Below, one piece after another: positions 1 to 10,138 of a stretch of 64,000 bases of DNA (position 1 is its first letter; the number at the start of each line of letters is the position of its first letter). Origin of the DNA: Spirochaeta thermophila DSM 6578 (GTDB lineage Bacteria > Spirochaetota > Spirochaetia > Winmispirales > Winmispiraceae); contig NC_017583.1 in NCBI RefSeq assembly GCF_000184345.1, forward strand, positions 2,356,001 through 2,420,000. Direction: 5' to 3'. The translations under genes and the position numbers were made by a program. The notes beneath the pieces are model-generated. The model made no database searches and had not been told where the DNA came from. It saw only the letters and a list, made by a program, of their open reading frames with translations.

Positions 1-1
1 T

Positions 2-1090
2 GTCGTGGGAGGTTCTGGAAGTGTCACCATGACTTTCGATGATGCAGAGGGGTTTGATCTGGATGTGCAGATCGATCTTTCCAATATCCAGCAGGAAGAC
101 CCGTCGGGTTGGGTACATGCATATCCAGAGATATGGTACGGAATTAAAATCTGGAATACCGTGGGACCTGCTCAGGATGGACCGGTGCCCTTGCCTCGGA
201 AGCTTTCCGAGCTCAATGACTTCTATACCACAGTAGACTTTTCTATCCAGCGTCTTGATCCCGAGCTTCCTTTTAATTTCCCGTTCGAGACATGGCTCAC
301 AAGAGATACCAGTCGAGGTCGAGATGTACGCTCGGATGAGGTTGAGATTATGGTGTGGTTCAACTACTACGGCCTCCAGGGGGCGGGTTCCCAGGTGGAC
401 ACGCTCACGGTGCCCATCGAGGTGAACGGTCAGACGCGGGACATGACGTTCGAGGTGTGGCGCTCGGATGCGGTAGGGAACGGCGGATGGGAGTACTTCG
501 CCTTCAGGCCCACCACTCCCGTAAGTGAGGGAACGGTGCGGTTCAACTGGGCCCCCTTCATCCAGAGGGCACGATCCCTCTCCAACAGGGCCGACTGGGA
601 GAATCTCTATTTCACCAGTGTGGAGCTTGGCACCGAGTTCGGGACCCCCGACTATCTCAACGCGCAGCTCGCATGGCACGTGTACGACCTCCAGCTCGAG
701 TACACCACCACTCCCATCCTCGGAGGTGGTGGAGGGACGACCCCCACTCCTACGCCGACTCCGACCCCCACCGCCACGCCCACCCCCACTCCAACGCCTA
801 CTGCCACACCTACGCCTACTCCCACACCTTCCGGGGAGTACACCGAGATCACGCTTCCCTTCAGCTACGATGGGGCGGGTGAGTACTACTGGAAGACCCA
901 CCAGTTCTCCACGGATCCGAACGACTGGAGCAGGTACGTGAACTCGTGGAACCTGGATCTGCTGGAGATCAACGGGACGGACTATGCCAACGTGTGGGTG
1001 GCGGAGCACCAGATTCCAGCAGCCTCGGACGGCTACTGGTACATCCACTACAAGGGCTCCTATCCGTGGAGCCACGTGGAGATGAAGTAA
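2..1090 (+). CDS. GH12 endoglucanase with C-terminal CBM64 (5' end outside window)
   Basis: The frame is open at the left edge, so the N-terminus and any export signal lie outside the window. Counting from the GTG at base 5, residues 1 to about 238 resemble a GH12 beta-jelly-roll endo-beta-glucanase. The likely nucleophile is E114 in VEIMVWF and the likely acid/base is E211 in GTEFG, both in the usual GH12 setting. A Gly-rich and Pro/Thr-rich linker (about 239-277) leads to a CBM64 module (278-361) rich in exposed Trp and Tyr. It probably cuts beta-1,4-glucan or xyloglucan outside the cell; the exact substrate cannot be read from sequence. It is the first of four CBM64 cellulase genes in a row. 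A hairpin follows, then the ribosome binding site of the GH9 gene. Confidence 0.9.
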   Translation, partial: VVGGSGSVTMTFDDAEGFDLDVQIDLSNIQQEDPSGWVHAYPEIWYGIKIWNTVGPAQDGPVPLPRKLSELNDFYTTVDFSIQRLDPELPFNFPFETWLTRDTSRGRDVRSDEVEIMVWFNYYGLQGAGSQVDTLTVPIEVNGQTRDMTFEVWRSDAVGNGGWEYFAFRPTTPVSEGTVRFNWAPFIQRARSLSNRADWENLYFTSVELGTEFGTPDYLNAQLAWHVYDLQLEYTTTPILGGGGGTTPTPTPTPTPTATPTPTPTPTATPTPTPTPSGEYTEITLPFSYDGAGEYYWKTHQFSTDPNDWSRYVNSWNLDLLEINGTDYANVWVAEHQIPAASDGYWYIHYKGSYPWSHVEMK

Positions 1091-1100
1091 CGCAGGCAAG

Positions 1101-1124
1101 GGGGAAGGGAGTCTTCCCTTCCCC
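1101..1124 (+). terminator. Hairpin between GH12 and GH9 genes
   Basis: A perfect 10-bp stem (GGGGAAGGGA with TCCCTTCCCC) with a 4-base loop starts 11 bases after the GH12 stop. The tail TGATTCCTTCTT is only moderately T-rich, so it may be a leaky terminator or an mRNA 3'-end stabiliser rather than a full stop. The GH9 ribosome site AAGGAGG follows at 1137-1143. Confidence 0.5.
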
Positions 1125-1148
1125 TGATTCCTTCTTAAGGAGGGTTGT

Positions 1149-3434
1149 ATGAAACGGTGTGTCATCGTCATCGGCATGCTGGGGGCCTTCCTCCTCCTCT
1201 TTGCCTTCTGTGGGGTCTTCTTCGAGGGGGAGACGGGCTCCTCCGGTGTTCGTTCGCGTGCTGCAGCCTCGTTCAACTATGTGGATGCCTTTGCAAAGTC
1301 CATCCTCTTCTACGAGGCGAACTGGTGTGGTCCTGATGCAGGGGAGAATCGCCTCGCGTGGCGAGGCCCCTGTCACTGGGAGGATGGGGCCGATGTGGGT
1401 CTCGACCTCACGGGGGGGTTCCACGACGCCGGGGACCACGTGAAGTTCGGACTTCCCCAGGCCTATGCCGCCTCCACCCTTGGCTGGGCCTACTACGAGT
1501 TCAAGGATGTCTTTGTTGAGACAGGCCAGGATCAGTACATCCTCAAGATCCTCAAGCACTTCACCGACTATTTCCTCAAGTGTTACCCCAATCCCACGAC
1601 GTTTTACTATCAGGTGGGTGACGGTACGGTCGATCACAGCTACTGGGGGCCACCTGAGCTTCAGGATACCGACCGGCCTGCGCTCTACGTGGCCACTCCT
1701 GAGACCCCTGCCTCGGATATCGCAGGGGGAACCGCTGCGGCCCTGGCCCTCATGTACCTCAACTACCAGGATGTCGATCCCTCCTATGCCCAGCAGTGCC
1801 TCGAGGCTGCGCAAAGCCTCTACGAGTTCGGAAAGACCTATCGGGGGTTGAGCGAGAGCGGCGGGTTCTACGGATCGTCCGGCTATCTGGATGAGCTCAC
1901 GTGGGGTGCGATCTGGCTCTACATCGCCACCGGGGATGCCTCCTACATGCAGGATGTGGAGGGGTTTCTGGAGGAGAAAGGCATAGACGAACAGAACGGT
2001 TACAACAACAGCTGGACCCACTGCTGGGATGATGTGTGGGGTGGGGTGTTCGTCAAGCTTTCGGAGATCAGTGACAGACTCCTCTATAGAGAGATTGCCG
2101 AGTGGAACCTCAACTACTGGATGAACGATATACCGCGTACTCCGGGCGGACTCTGCTACCTCAACTCCTGGGGAGTGCTCCGCTATGCCGCGGCCGAGGC
2201 GATGCTCGCCCTCGTCTACTATGACAAGGTCTCCCATGACCAGGCCTACCTCGATTTTGCCAAGTCCCAGATCGACTACATCCTGGGTGACAATCCTGCA
2301 GGACTCTCATATGAGGTAGGGTTTGGCGAAAACTATCCCAAGTTCCCGCACCACAGGGCTGCGAGCGGGAGGCTGGAAGCTCCTCCTGCGAACGAGTCGA
2401 AGAAGGATCCCGAGAAGCACCTCCTCTTTGGGGCCCTTGTGGGTGGACCTGACATGAACGACGAGTATGTCGACGACATAGAGCAGTACGACCACTCCGA
2501 GGTGGCGATTGACTACAATGCAGGCTTCGTGGGTGCCCTTGCGGGCATAGTGAAGTACTACGGCGCAGCACAGACCCCGGAGCCCACGCCCGGGATCGAA
2601 CCTGAGGATCATGTCCCCTATTCCGTAAGTGCGTATGTGTACGAGACAACAAATCAGGCCACGGTCATCAAGGCCTACATCCACAATGACTCGCTCCTTC
2701 CTCCTCACTGGGAGACAGGACTCTCCTTCAGGTACTTCTTCGACCTCTCCGAGCTCTATGATGCCGGGTATACCGTGGATGATGTGACTGCATCGGTGTA
2801 CTATGGGCCTTCGAATGGTACCCTTTCGGAGATCAAACCATGGGACGAGGCGAACCATATCTACTATGTGGAGGCAAGCTGGCCCGGTTCGAAGCTCTAT
2901 GGAAAGGTGGAGTTCCAGTTCGCCCTCGCCTGCTACAACGCCTCGGTGTGGGATCCTGCGAACGACTATTCATTCCAGGGGCTCCCCACAGCCGAACCGG
3001 ATGTGATGACAGAGTACATCCCTGTCTATAGGGATGGGGAGTTGATTTTCGGAACCGAACCTCCGAAGGGAGGTTCGCCGAGCCCCACACCTACACCAAC
3101 CCCGACCTCTACACCCTCAGCCACACCTACTTCCACACCTACCCCCACTCCCACGCCGACTCCCACCTCTACCCCTGGTGGTGAGTACACGCTCATCTCT
3201 CTTCCCTTCACGTATGACGGTGAAGGTGAATACTACTGGAAGACCGATCAGTTCTCCACTACCGTGGACTGGAGCCGGTACGTGAACTCGTGGAACCTGG
3301 ATCTGCTGGAGATCGACGGGACGGACTATGCCAACGTGTGGGTGGCGGAGCACCAGATTCCTGCCGCATCCGACGGTTACTGGTACATCCACTACAAGAG
3401 CAGCGTCTCCTGGGGGCATGTAGAGATCAAGTAG
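1149..3434 (+). CDS. GH9 endoglucanase, GH9-CBM3-linker-CBM64
   Basis: A 761-residue processive-type cellulase. The hydrophobic N-terminus (about 1-20) ends at Cys21, a loose spirochaetal lipobox (AFC), so it may be a lipoprotein. GH9 spans about 40-475: FHDAGDHVKF at 91-100 carries the catalytic-base Asp pair D93/D96, and E451 in SEVAIDYNAG is the expected proton donor. A CBM3-like domain follows (about 490-640), probably the CBM3c type that sits against GH9 and feeds single chains. Then come a Pro/Thr/Ser linker and CBM64 (about 678-761). The ATG at 1149 has AAGGAGG 5 bases upstream. A strong terminator follows, so it may close a transcript with the upstream GH12 gene. Confidence 0.93.
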   Translation: MKRCVIVIGMLGAFLLLFAFCGVFFEGETGSSGVRSRAAASFNYVDAFAKSILFYEANWCGPDAGENRLAWRGPCHWEDGADVGLDLTGGFHDAGDHVKFGLPQAYAASTLGWAYYEFKDVFVETGQDQYILKILKHFTDYFLKCYPNPTTFYYQVGDGTVDHSYWGPPELQDTDRPALYVATPETPASDIAGGTAAALALMYLNYQDVDPSYAQQCLEAAQSLYEFGKTYRGLSESGGFYGSSGYLDELTWGAIWLYIATGDASYMQDVEGFLEEKGIDEQNGYNNSWTHCWDDVWGGVFVKLSEISDRLLYREIAEWNLNYWMNDIPRTPGGLCYLNSWGVLRYAAAEAMLALVYYDKVSHDQAYLDFAKSQIDYILGDNPAGLSYEVGFGENYPKFPHHRAASGRLEAPPANESKKDPEKHLLFGALVGGPDMNDEYVDDIEQYDHSEVAIDYNAGFVGALAGIVKYYGAAQTPEPTPGIEPEDHVPYSVSAYVYETTNQATVIKAYIHNDSLLPPHWETGLSFRYFFDLSELYDAGYTVDDVTASVYYGPSNGTLSEIKPWDEANHIYYVEASWPGSKLYGKVEFQFALACYNASVWDPANDYSFQGLPTAEPDVMTEYIPVYRDGELIFGTEPPKGGSPSPTPTPTPTSTPSATPTSTPTPTPTPTPTSTPGGEYTLISLPFTYDGEGEYYWKTDQFSTTVDWSRYVNSWNLDLLEIDGTDYANVWVAEHQIPAASDGYWYIHYKSSVSWGHVEIK

Positions 3435-3443
3435 CCTCTGGTT

Positions 3444-3470
3444 GGGGGAGACGTGCAGTCTCCCCCTTTT
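3444..3470 (+). terminator. Intrinsic terminator after first GH9 gene
   Basis: Stem of 9 bp (GGGGGAGAC with GTCTCCCCC), 5-base loop, then TTTT, beginning 10 bases after the stop codon. This is a convincing rho-independent terminator, and a promoter follows it, so the next GH9 gene can be expressed separately. Confidence 0.85.
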
Positions 3471-3489
3471 ATATAACCCGTTTGGTTTA

Positions 3490-3517
3490 TTTACGACACC
3501 AAGTAGCATGTTATAAT
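3490..3517 (+). promoter_or_regulatory. Sigma-70-type promoter of second GH9 gene
   Basis: TTTACG (3490-3495), 16-base spacer, then TATAAT (3512-3517) preceded by TGT, which makes an extended -10. It lies 43 bases upstream of the GH9 start and right after the preceding terminator. This is the only consensus -10 inside the cellulase cluster. Confidence 0.75.
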
Positions 3518-3523
3518 AGCGGA

Positions 3524-3535
3524 TGCCCTAGGGCA
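3524..3535 (+). promoter_or_regulatory. Palindrome at predicted transcription start of GH9 gene
   Basis: TGCCCTAGGGCA is a perfect 12-bp palindrome that begins 6 bases after the -10 box, where transcription should start. Its position would suit a repressor operator, or it may be a short 5' hairpin in the mRNA. I know of no regulator for it. Confidence 0.4.
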
Positions 3536-3559
3536 AATTAGAGATTTTGGAGGTATTAG

Positions 3560-5920
<2,361 letters not shown>

Positions 5921-5927
5921 AGCCTAC

Positions 5928-5964
5928 AGGGTGGTGAGGGTGTATGCCCTCGCCGCCCTCTTTT
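5928..5964 (+). terminator. Intrinsic terminator between GH9 and GH5 genes
   Basis: A 13-bp stem with two G-U pairs (arms 5928-5940 and 5947-5959), loop TGTATG, then CTTTTGTTT. The GH5 ribosome site TTGGAGG starts directly at the end of the T-run. Partial read-through is likely unless GH5 is expressed from a site I did not recognise. Confidence 0.75.
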
Positions 5965-5979
5965 GTTTGGAGGTGTGAG

Positions 5980-7566
5980 ATGCGTGTAGGCCGATGGATA
6001 GTGATCGTGCTTTTGAGTCTTGGATTGATAGTAGGATGTGCGTTCCCCTTCCTCGGGAATGTTGAAAAGGAGGAGAACACCTCTTCCCGAGCCACTAGCC
6101 TTTCAGTCGGTCGTCTTACAGGTGTGAACTGGTTCGGGTTCGAGACCGGCAACTACGTGGTGCACGGGCTCTGGGCCAGGGACTACAAGTCCATGCTCAA
6201 GCAGATAGCGGATCTCGGGTTCAACTGTATCAGAATCCCGTGGGCCAACGAGATGATAGGTAAGGCACCGAACAGCATTCAGATCAATCCCTCGGGTGTG
6301 GATCCCTACACCGGGGAGCAGGGACTCAATCTGGATCTCGAAGGGCTTTCGTCCCTCGAGGTGCTCGACAAGATCATTGAGGAGGCCAACCGTCTCGGTC
6401 TCTACGTGATCCTCGACAACCACTCCCGGGCCGCTGATGGCTATATGAACGAAACCCTCTGGTATACCGACGAGTATCCTGAGGAGAGGTGGATCTCGGA
6501 CTGGGTGATGATGGTGCGTCGGTATAAGAACTACCCCAATGTGATAGGAGCCGATCTCAACAACGAGCCGCACGGGAATACCGGGACCGGGATGAAGCCG
6601 CCGGCTACGTGGGGATACACCCTCCCCGAGTACGGCGATACCGATTGGAAGGCAGCTGCCGAGCGGTGTGCTGCGGCCATCCTTGCGGAGAACCCGAATC
6701 TCTACATCATCGTGGAAGGGGTAGAGGAGTATCAGGGCGATACCTACTGGTGGGGCGGCAATCTCAAAGGCGTGAGGGACTATCCCATCACCTCCATCCC
6801 TGCGGAGAACCTCATCTATTCTCCCCATGAGTATGGGCCCGAGGTCTACAATCAGGCCTGGTTCAGCGATCCTACCTTTCCGGACAACATGCCTGCGATC
6901 TGGGATGAGCACTTCTGGTTCATCTACAAGGAGAACATCGCCCCCGTACTCATAGGGGAGTTCGGCATCAAGGAGGAGTCTGCTGCTGATCCCTCCTCGG
7001 TTGCCTACCAGTGGTTCACCACTTTCATGGCCTATGTGGGAAACAAGGCCTCGTGGACGTTCTGGTGCATGAATCCCAACTCGGGGGATACGGGAGGCAT
7101 CCTCAAGGACGACTGGGTGACGGTGAACGAGGCGAAGTACAACCTCATCAGGCCCTATCTGGCCAATCCGCCGCAGCCCACGGCCACACCCACTCCTACC
7201 AGCACGCCGACACCCACTCCTACGCCGACGCCTACTCCCACGCCCACTCCTACTCCGACTCCCACTCCGACGCCTACTGCCACACCTACGCCTACTCCCA
7301 CACCTTCCGGGGAGTACACCGAGATCACGCTTCCCTTCACCTACGATGGGGGGGGTGAGTACTACTGGAAGACCCACCAGTTCTCCACGGATCCGAACGA
7401 CTGGAGCCGATACGTGAACTCGTGGAACCTGGACCTGCTGGAGATCAACGGGACCGACTATACCAACGTATGGGTGGCGCAGCACCAGATACCAGCAGCC
7501 TCGGACGGCTACTGGTACATCCACTACAAGAGCGGCGTCTCGTGGGGACATGTGGAGATAAAGTGA
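5980..7566 (+). CDS. GH5 endoglucanase with linker and CBM64, lipoprotein
   Basis: A 528-residue cellulase. I chose the ATG at 5980, not the in-frame one at 5944, because GGAGGTGTGAG precedes it and it gives a clean lipoprotein signal (LGLIVGC). GH5 covers about 40-400: E196 in NNEPHG is the acid/base and E327 in IGEFGIKEE is the nucleophile; LGFNCIRIPW is a typical early GH5 strand. A Pro/Thr linker and CBM64 follow. Expected role: endo-acting cleavage of beta-1,4-glucan at the cell surface, complementing the GH9 enzymes. The CBM64 coding sequence is nearly the same at DNA level as that of the GH12 gene, including the linker end. A terminator follows 26 bases after the stop. Confidence 0.93.
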   Translation: MRVGRWIVIVLLSLGLIVGCAFPFLGNVEKEENTSSRATSLSVGRLTGVNWFGFETGNYVVHGLWARDYKSMLKQIADLGFNCIRIPWANEMIGKAPNSIQINPSGVDPYTGEQGLNLDLEGLSSLEVLDKIIEEANRLGLYVILDNHSRAADGYMNETLWYTDEYPEERWISDWVMMVRRYKNYPNVIGADLNNEPHGNTGTGMKPPATWGYTLPEYGDTDWKAAAERCAAAILAENPNLYIIVEGVEEYQGDTYWWGGNLKGVRDYPITSIPAENLIYSPHEYGPEVYNQAWFSDPTFPDNMPAIWDEHFWFIYKENIAPVLIGEFGIKEESAADPSSVAYQWFTTFMAYVGNKASWTFWCMNPNSGDTGGILKDDWVTVNEAKYNLIRPYLANPPQPTATPTPTSTPTPTPTPTPTPTPTPTPTPTPTPTATPTPTPTPSGEYTEITLPFTYDGGGEYYWKTHQFSTDPNDWSRYVNSWNLDLLEINGTDYTNVWVAQHQIPAASDGYWYIHYKSGVSWGHVEIK

Positions 7567-7592
7567 GGCGGGAACTCTTAGAGAAAGGAGGC

Positions 7593-7618
7593 GGAGGGGG
7601 TGTGCGCCCCCTCCTTTT
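7593..7618 (+). terminator. Intrinsic terminator after GH5 gene
   Basis: Stem GGAGGGGG with CCCCCTCC (8 bp), loop TGTGCG, followed by TTTTCTT. It closes the cellulase cluster just before the nth promoter. Confidence 0.85.
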
Positions 7619-7625
7619 CTTGCGC

Positions 7626-7654
7626 TTGTACGGATTCAAGATCTTTACTATAAC
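7626..7654 (+). promoter_or_regulatory. Promoter of nth, predicted leaderless
   Basis: TTGTAC (7626-7631), 17-base spacer, TATAAC (7649-7654). Only 8 bases separate the -10 from the ATG at 7663, and no ribosome site is visible, so the mRNA should begin at or within about two bases of the start codon. Confidence 0.65.
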
Positions 7655-7662
7655 AGTTAAGT

Positions 7663-8379
7663 ATGCACGAGAGACGAGAGCGGTTCGAGCACATCTATAG
7701 GATACTCGAAGAGGAGTATGCCGATACGTCTTCCTTCATCTCGTTCGCCGAGCCTTTCCAGCTCCTGGTGGGGGTGATCCTCTCGGCTCAGTCCACGGAC
7801 AGGCAGGTGAATCTCATCCTTCCGGAGCTTTTCGTACGGTTTCCCACTCCCAAGGATCTCGCCGAGGCACCGGCGGAGGAGATCGAGACCCTCGTGAGGA
7901 GTGTGGGGTTCTTCCGGATGAAGGCCCGGAACATAAAGGAGACCGCGCGGCTCGTGCACGAGCGTTGGAGAGGTCGCGTGCCTGAGCGGATGGAGGATCT
8001 GCTTCTCCTTCCCGGCGTAGGGAGGAAGAGCGCGAACGTGATCAGGGGTACCATCTACGGAAGGCCTGCGATCATCGTGGACACCCACTTCGGCCGCGTG
8101 GTGAGAAGGCTGGGGCTCACCGAGGAGCGAACGCCGGAGCGGATCGAGCGAGACCTGGCCTCGTGGATTCCTCCCGGGAAGCAGTATCCCTTCTCCATGC
8201 GCATCAATCGACACGGACGGGCAGTATGTACTGCGAGGAGGCCTGCGTGCGAGTCCTGCAGGCTCGCACCGTTCTGCCTCAGGCGTGGGGTGGTCTCGCG
8301 AGGTGAAGAAGAGCGGGGCGGTCTGGGAGACGACTCTACCACTCGGGCCAGAAGCGGTGAAAGTCCTGGAGCGAGGTGA
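7663..8379 (+). CDS. nth: Endonuclease III (DNA glycosylase/AP lyase)
   Basis: A 238-residue HhH-GPD family enzyme that removes oxidised pyrimidines in base-excision repair. The helix-hairpin-helix LLPGVGRKSANV (about 110-121) contains the catalytic Lys of the family, and an Asp follows in IIVDTHFGR. A Cys cluster near the C-terminus (about C187-x6-C-x2-C-x5-C) marks the 4Fe-4S loop. It is about 25 residues longer than the usual 211; the extra tail is charged and low in complexity. The end overlaps the convergent pyrD gene by 44 bases. It stands alone with its own promoter. Confidence 0.92.
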   Translation: MHERRERFEHIYRILEEEYADTSSFISFAEPFQLLVGVILSAQSTDRQVNLILPELFVRFPTPKDLAEAPAEEIETLVRSVGFFRMKARNIKETARLVHERWRGRVPERMEDLLLLPGVGRKSANVIRGTIYGRPAIIVDTHFGRVVRRLGLTEERTPERIERDLASWIPPGKQYPFSMRINRHGRAVCTARRPACESCRLAPFCLRRGVVSRGEEERGGLGDDSTTRARSGESPGAR

Positions 8380-9247
8380 ATCCCTCCTGCTCCATGTAGG
8401 ACTTGATTCCCTTGAGGATGCGATCAGGGGTGTGGGGGTCTACAAAGAGGGCGGTTCCCACCTGTATCGCAGAGGCGCCGGCCAGGAGGTATTCTATGGC
8501 GTCCTCGGGCTCCATGATGCCCCCGATACCGATGATGGGGATGCGCACCGAGGTGCGTACCCGATAGACCGCCGCCAGACCGATGGGCTTTATGGCAGGG
8601 CCGGAGAGTCCTGCAGTCTTCTGAGGAATGACAGGACGCTTCTTGTGAATATCGATCGCCATCCCCACCACGGTGTTGATGCACGAAAGGGCGTCGGCTC
8701 CCCCGGCCTCTGCTGCCCGGGCGATCTCGGTGATGTCGGTGACGTTGGGTGTGAGCTTCACGATGAGGGGCTTGGGGGTGAGGTCCCTCAATGTCCTGGT
8801 GAGGCGTTCCACTGTTGTGGGCTCGGTCCCTATGGTGATGCCCCCTTTCTTCACATTGGGACAGGAGATGTTGATCTCGTACCCCCAGAGATCGGTGTGG
8901 GCCTCGAGGAATGAGATGACCTCTGCGTACTCCTCTGGATCGCTCCCTGCGATGTTGCCTATGACCGGGCAGGGGAGCTCTCTGAGGTAGGTCCACTTCT
9001 CGGTGACAAAGCGTTCCATGCCCACATTCGCAAGGCCTATGGAGTTGAGCAGGCCGGCCGTGGTCTCCACGATCCTGGGGATGGGGTTCCCTTCTCTCGG
9101 CTCGCGGGTGATGGCCTTGGTGTAGAGGGCGCCGAGGGTGCGATAGTCCACGAGTGCCTCGTACTCACTCCCATACCCTATGGTGCCGGAGGCAGCTCCC
9201 ACCGGATTGGGAAGGAGCTTCCCGCCTATCTTCACAGAGAGGTCCAT
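8336..9247 (-). CDS. pyrD: Dihydroorotate dehydrogenase, class 1B catalytic subunit
   Basis: A 303-residue FMN enzyme that oxidises dihydroorotate to orotate in pyrimidine synthesis. I start it at MDLSVKIGG (9247); longer versions run into non-homologous sequence inside pyrK. Typical features are NPVGAASGTIGYG near the N-terminus, NISCPNV, and the C-terminal phosphate-binding IIGIGGI and AGASAIQVGTA. The partner pyrK lies immediately upstream on the same strand and overlaps by 16 bases, which identifies the NAD-dependent 1B type rather than the fumarate or quinone types. The 3' end overlaps nth by 44 bases. Confidence 0.95.
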   Translation of the reverse strand: MDLSVKIGGKLLPNPVGAASGTIGYGSEYEALVDYRTLGALYTKAITREPREGNPIPRIVETTAGLLNSIGLANVGMERFVTEKWTYLRELPCPVIGNIAGSDPEEYAEVISFLEAHTDLWGYEINISCPNVKKGGITIGTEPTTVERLTRTLRDLTPKPLIVKLTPNVTDITEIARAAEAGGADALSCINTVVGMAIDIHKKRPVIPQKTAGLSGPAIKPIGLAAVYRVRTSVRIPIIGIGGIMEPEDAIEYLLAGASAIQVGTALFVDPHTPDRILKGIKSYMEQEGFTSLQDFHRFWPEW

Positions 9248-10026
9248 GCGATCTCCTTTGCGTTGAAGACAGGGCCTTCGGTGCACACCCGGGCGTAGCG
9301 GGTGCTCCCCGTGGTAGGCACCACACACGAGAGACAGGCCCCCACCCCGCACGCCATGGTTTGCTCGAGCGAGACCCACAGCTCCGCACCTGTGGCCTCC
9401 ACGAGCCGGGCGAGCCCCTTGAGCATGGGGGTGGGGCCGCAGGCATAGAGGACGACTTCAGGTCCCAGTCCTCCACGCGATGAAAGGTAGTCCACCGTGG
9501 TGCCGGAAAAGCCCGTGCTCCCATCGTCGGTACAGAGGACAAGCTCTGTCGGGCGAGACGGCTGGTGTGAGGGGAGAAGGTCGGCGTTCCGGGCCCCGAG
9601 GACGAGCAGGTGATCGATCCCTTGCTTCTCGAGGGTACGAGAGAGAAAGAGTATGGGGCCTATGCCGATGCCACCTGAGACGAGCACGGGTGGTCGGGAA
9701 TAGGAGGGCTTTAATGGAAAGGGCCTTCCCAGGGGACCGATGATGTCCACCACATCGCCCGCACGGTGGGTGGTGAGCATGGTGGTGGCCCGCCCCCTTC
9801 GTTGGTAGATGCAGGCCGCCCTCCCGTTGCGGTACGAGGAGAAGGCGAACGGTCTCCTCAGGAGGGGCACCGGGCCGTTCCCTATGCGCATGGTGAAGAA
9901 CTGGCCGGGTCTCGGTTCTGGGGCGGTAGGGGGATACGAGAACTCGAGAAGGTAGTAGCAACGAGCGATCTCTCTCTGCTCCAGTATCTCAACCGACGTG
10001 TATGCTACGTGAAGATCGTGATTCAT
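9232..10026 (-). CDS. pyrK: Dihydroorotate dehydrogenase electron-transfer subunit
   Basis: A 264-residue flavoprotein that passes electrons from PyrD to NAD+ through FAD and a 2Fe-2S cluster. I chose the ATG at 10026 because AGGAAA lies just upstream. The N-terminal half is a ferredoxin-reductase-like FAD domain (RPGQFFTMR), the middle is an NAD domain (VSGGIGIGPILFL), and the C-terminus has the iron-sulphur motif CGVGACLSCVV with a further Cys in ARVCTEGPVF. It overlaps pyrD and the pair is certainly co-transcribed. No other pyrimidine gene is nearby. Confidence 0.94.
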   Translation of the reverse strand: MNHDLHVAYTSVEILEQREIARCYYLLEFSYPPTAPEPRPGQFFTMRIGNGPVPLLRRPFAFSSYRNGRAACIYQRRGRATTMLTTHRAGDVVDIIGPLGRPFPLKPSYSRPPVLVSGGIGIGPILFLSRTLEKQGIDHLLVLGARNADLLPSHQPSRPTELVLCTDDGSTGFSGTTVDYLSSRGGLGPEVVLYACGPTPMLKGLARLVEATGAELWVSLEQTMACGVGACLSCVVPTTGSTRYARVCTEGPVFNAKEIAWTSL

Positions 10027-10075
10027 ACGTTTCCTGAGTATAGAGGAGAACGAAGCTTCCTCCAAGGGGAGAGGA

Positions 10076-10104
10076 TTGAAGAAGGGTGGAAGAAGAGGTA
10101 CTAT
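10076..10104 (+). promoter_or_regulatory. Promoter of GH5-like lipoprotein gene
   Basis: TTGAAG (10076-10081), 17-base spacer, TACTAT (10099-10104). It lies between the divergent pyrK and the hydrolase gene, leaving a leader of about 28 bases with a GGAGG ribosome site. Confidence 0.55.
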
Positions 10105-10138
10105 AGCTTAGAAACCGATTTCTTTTCTGGAGGTTTCG

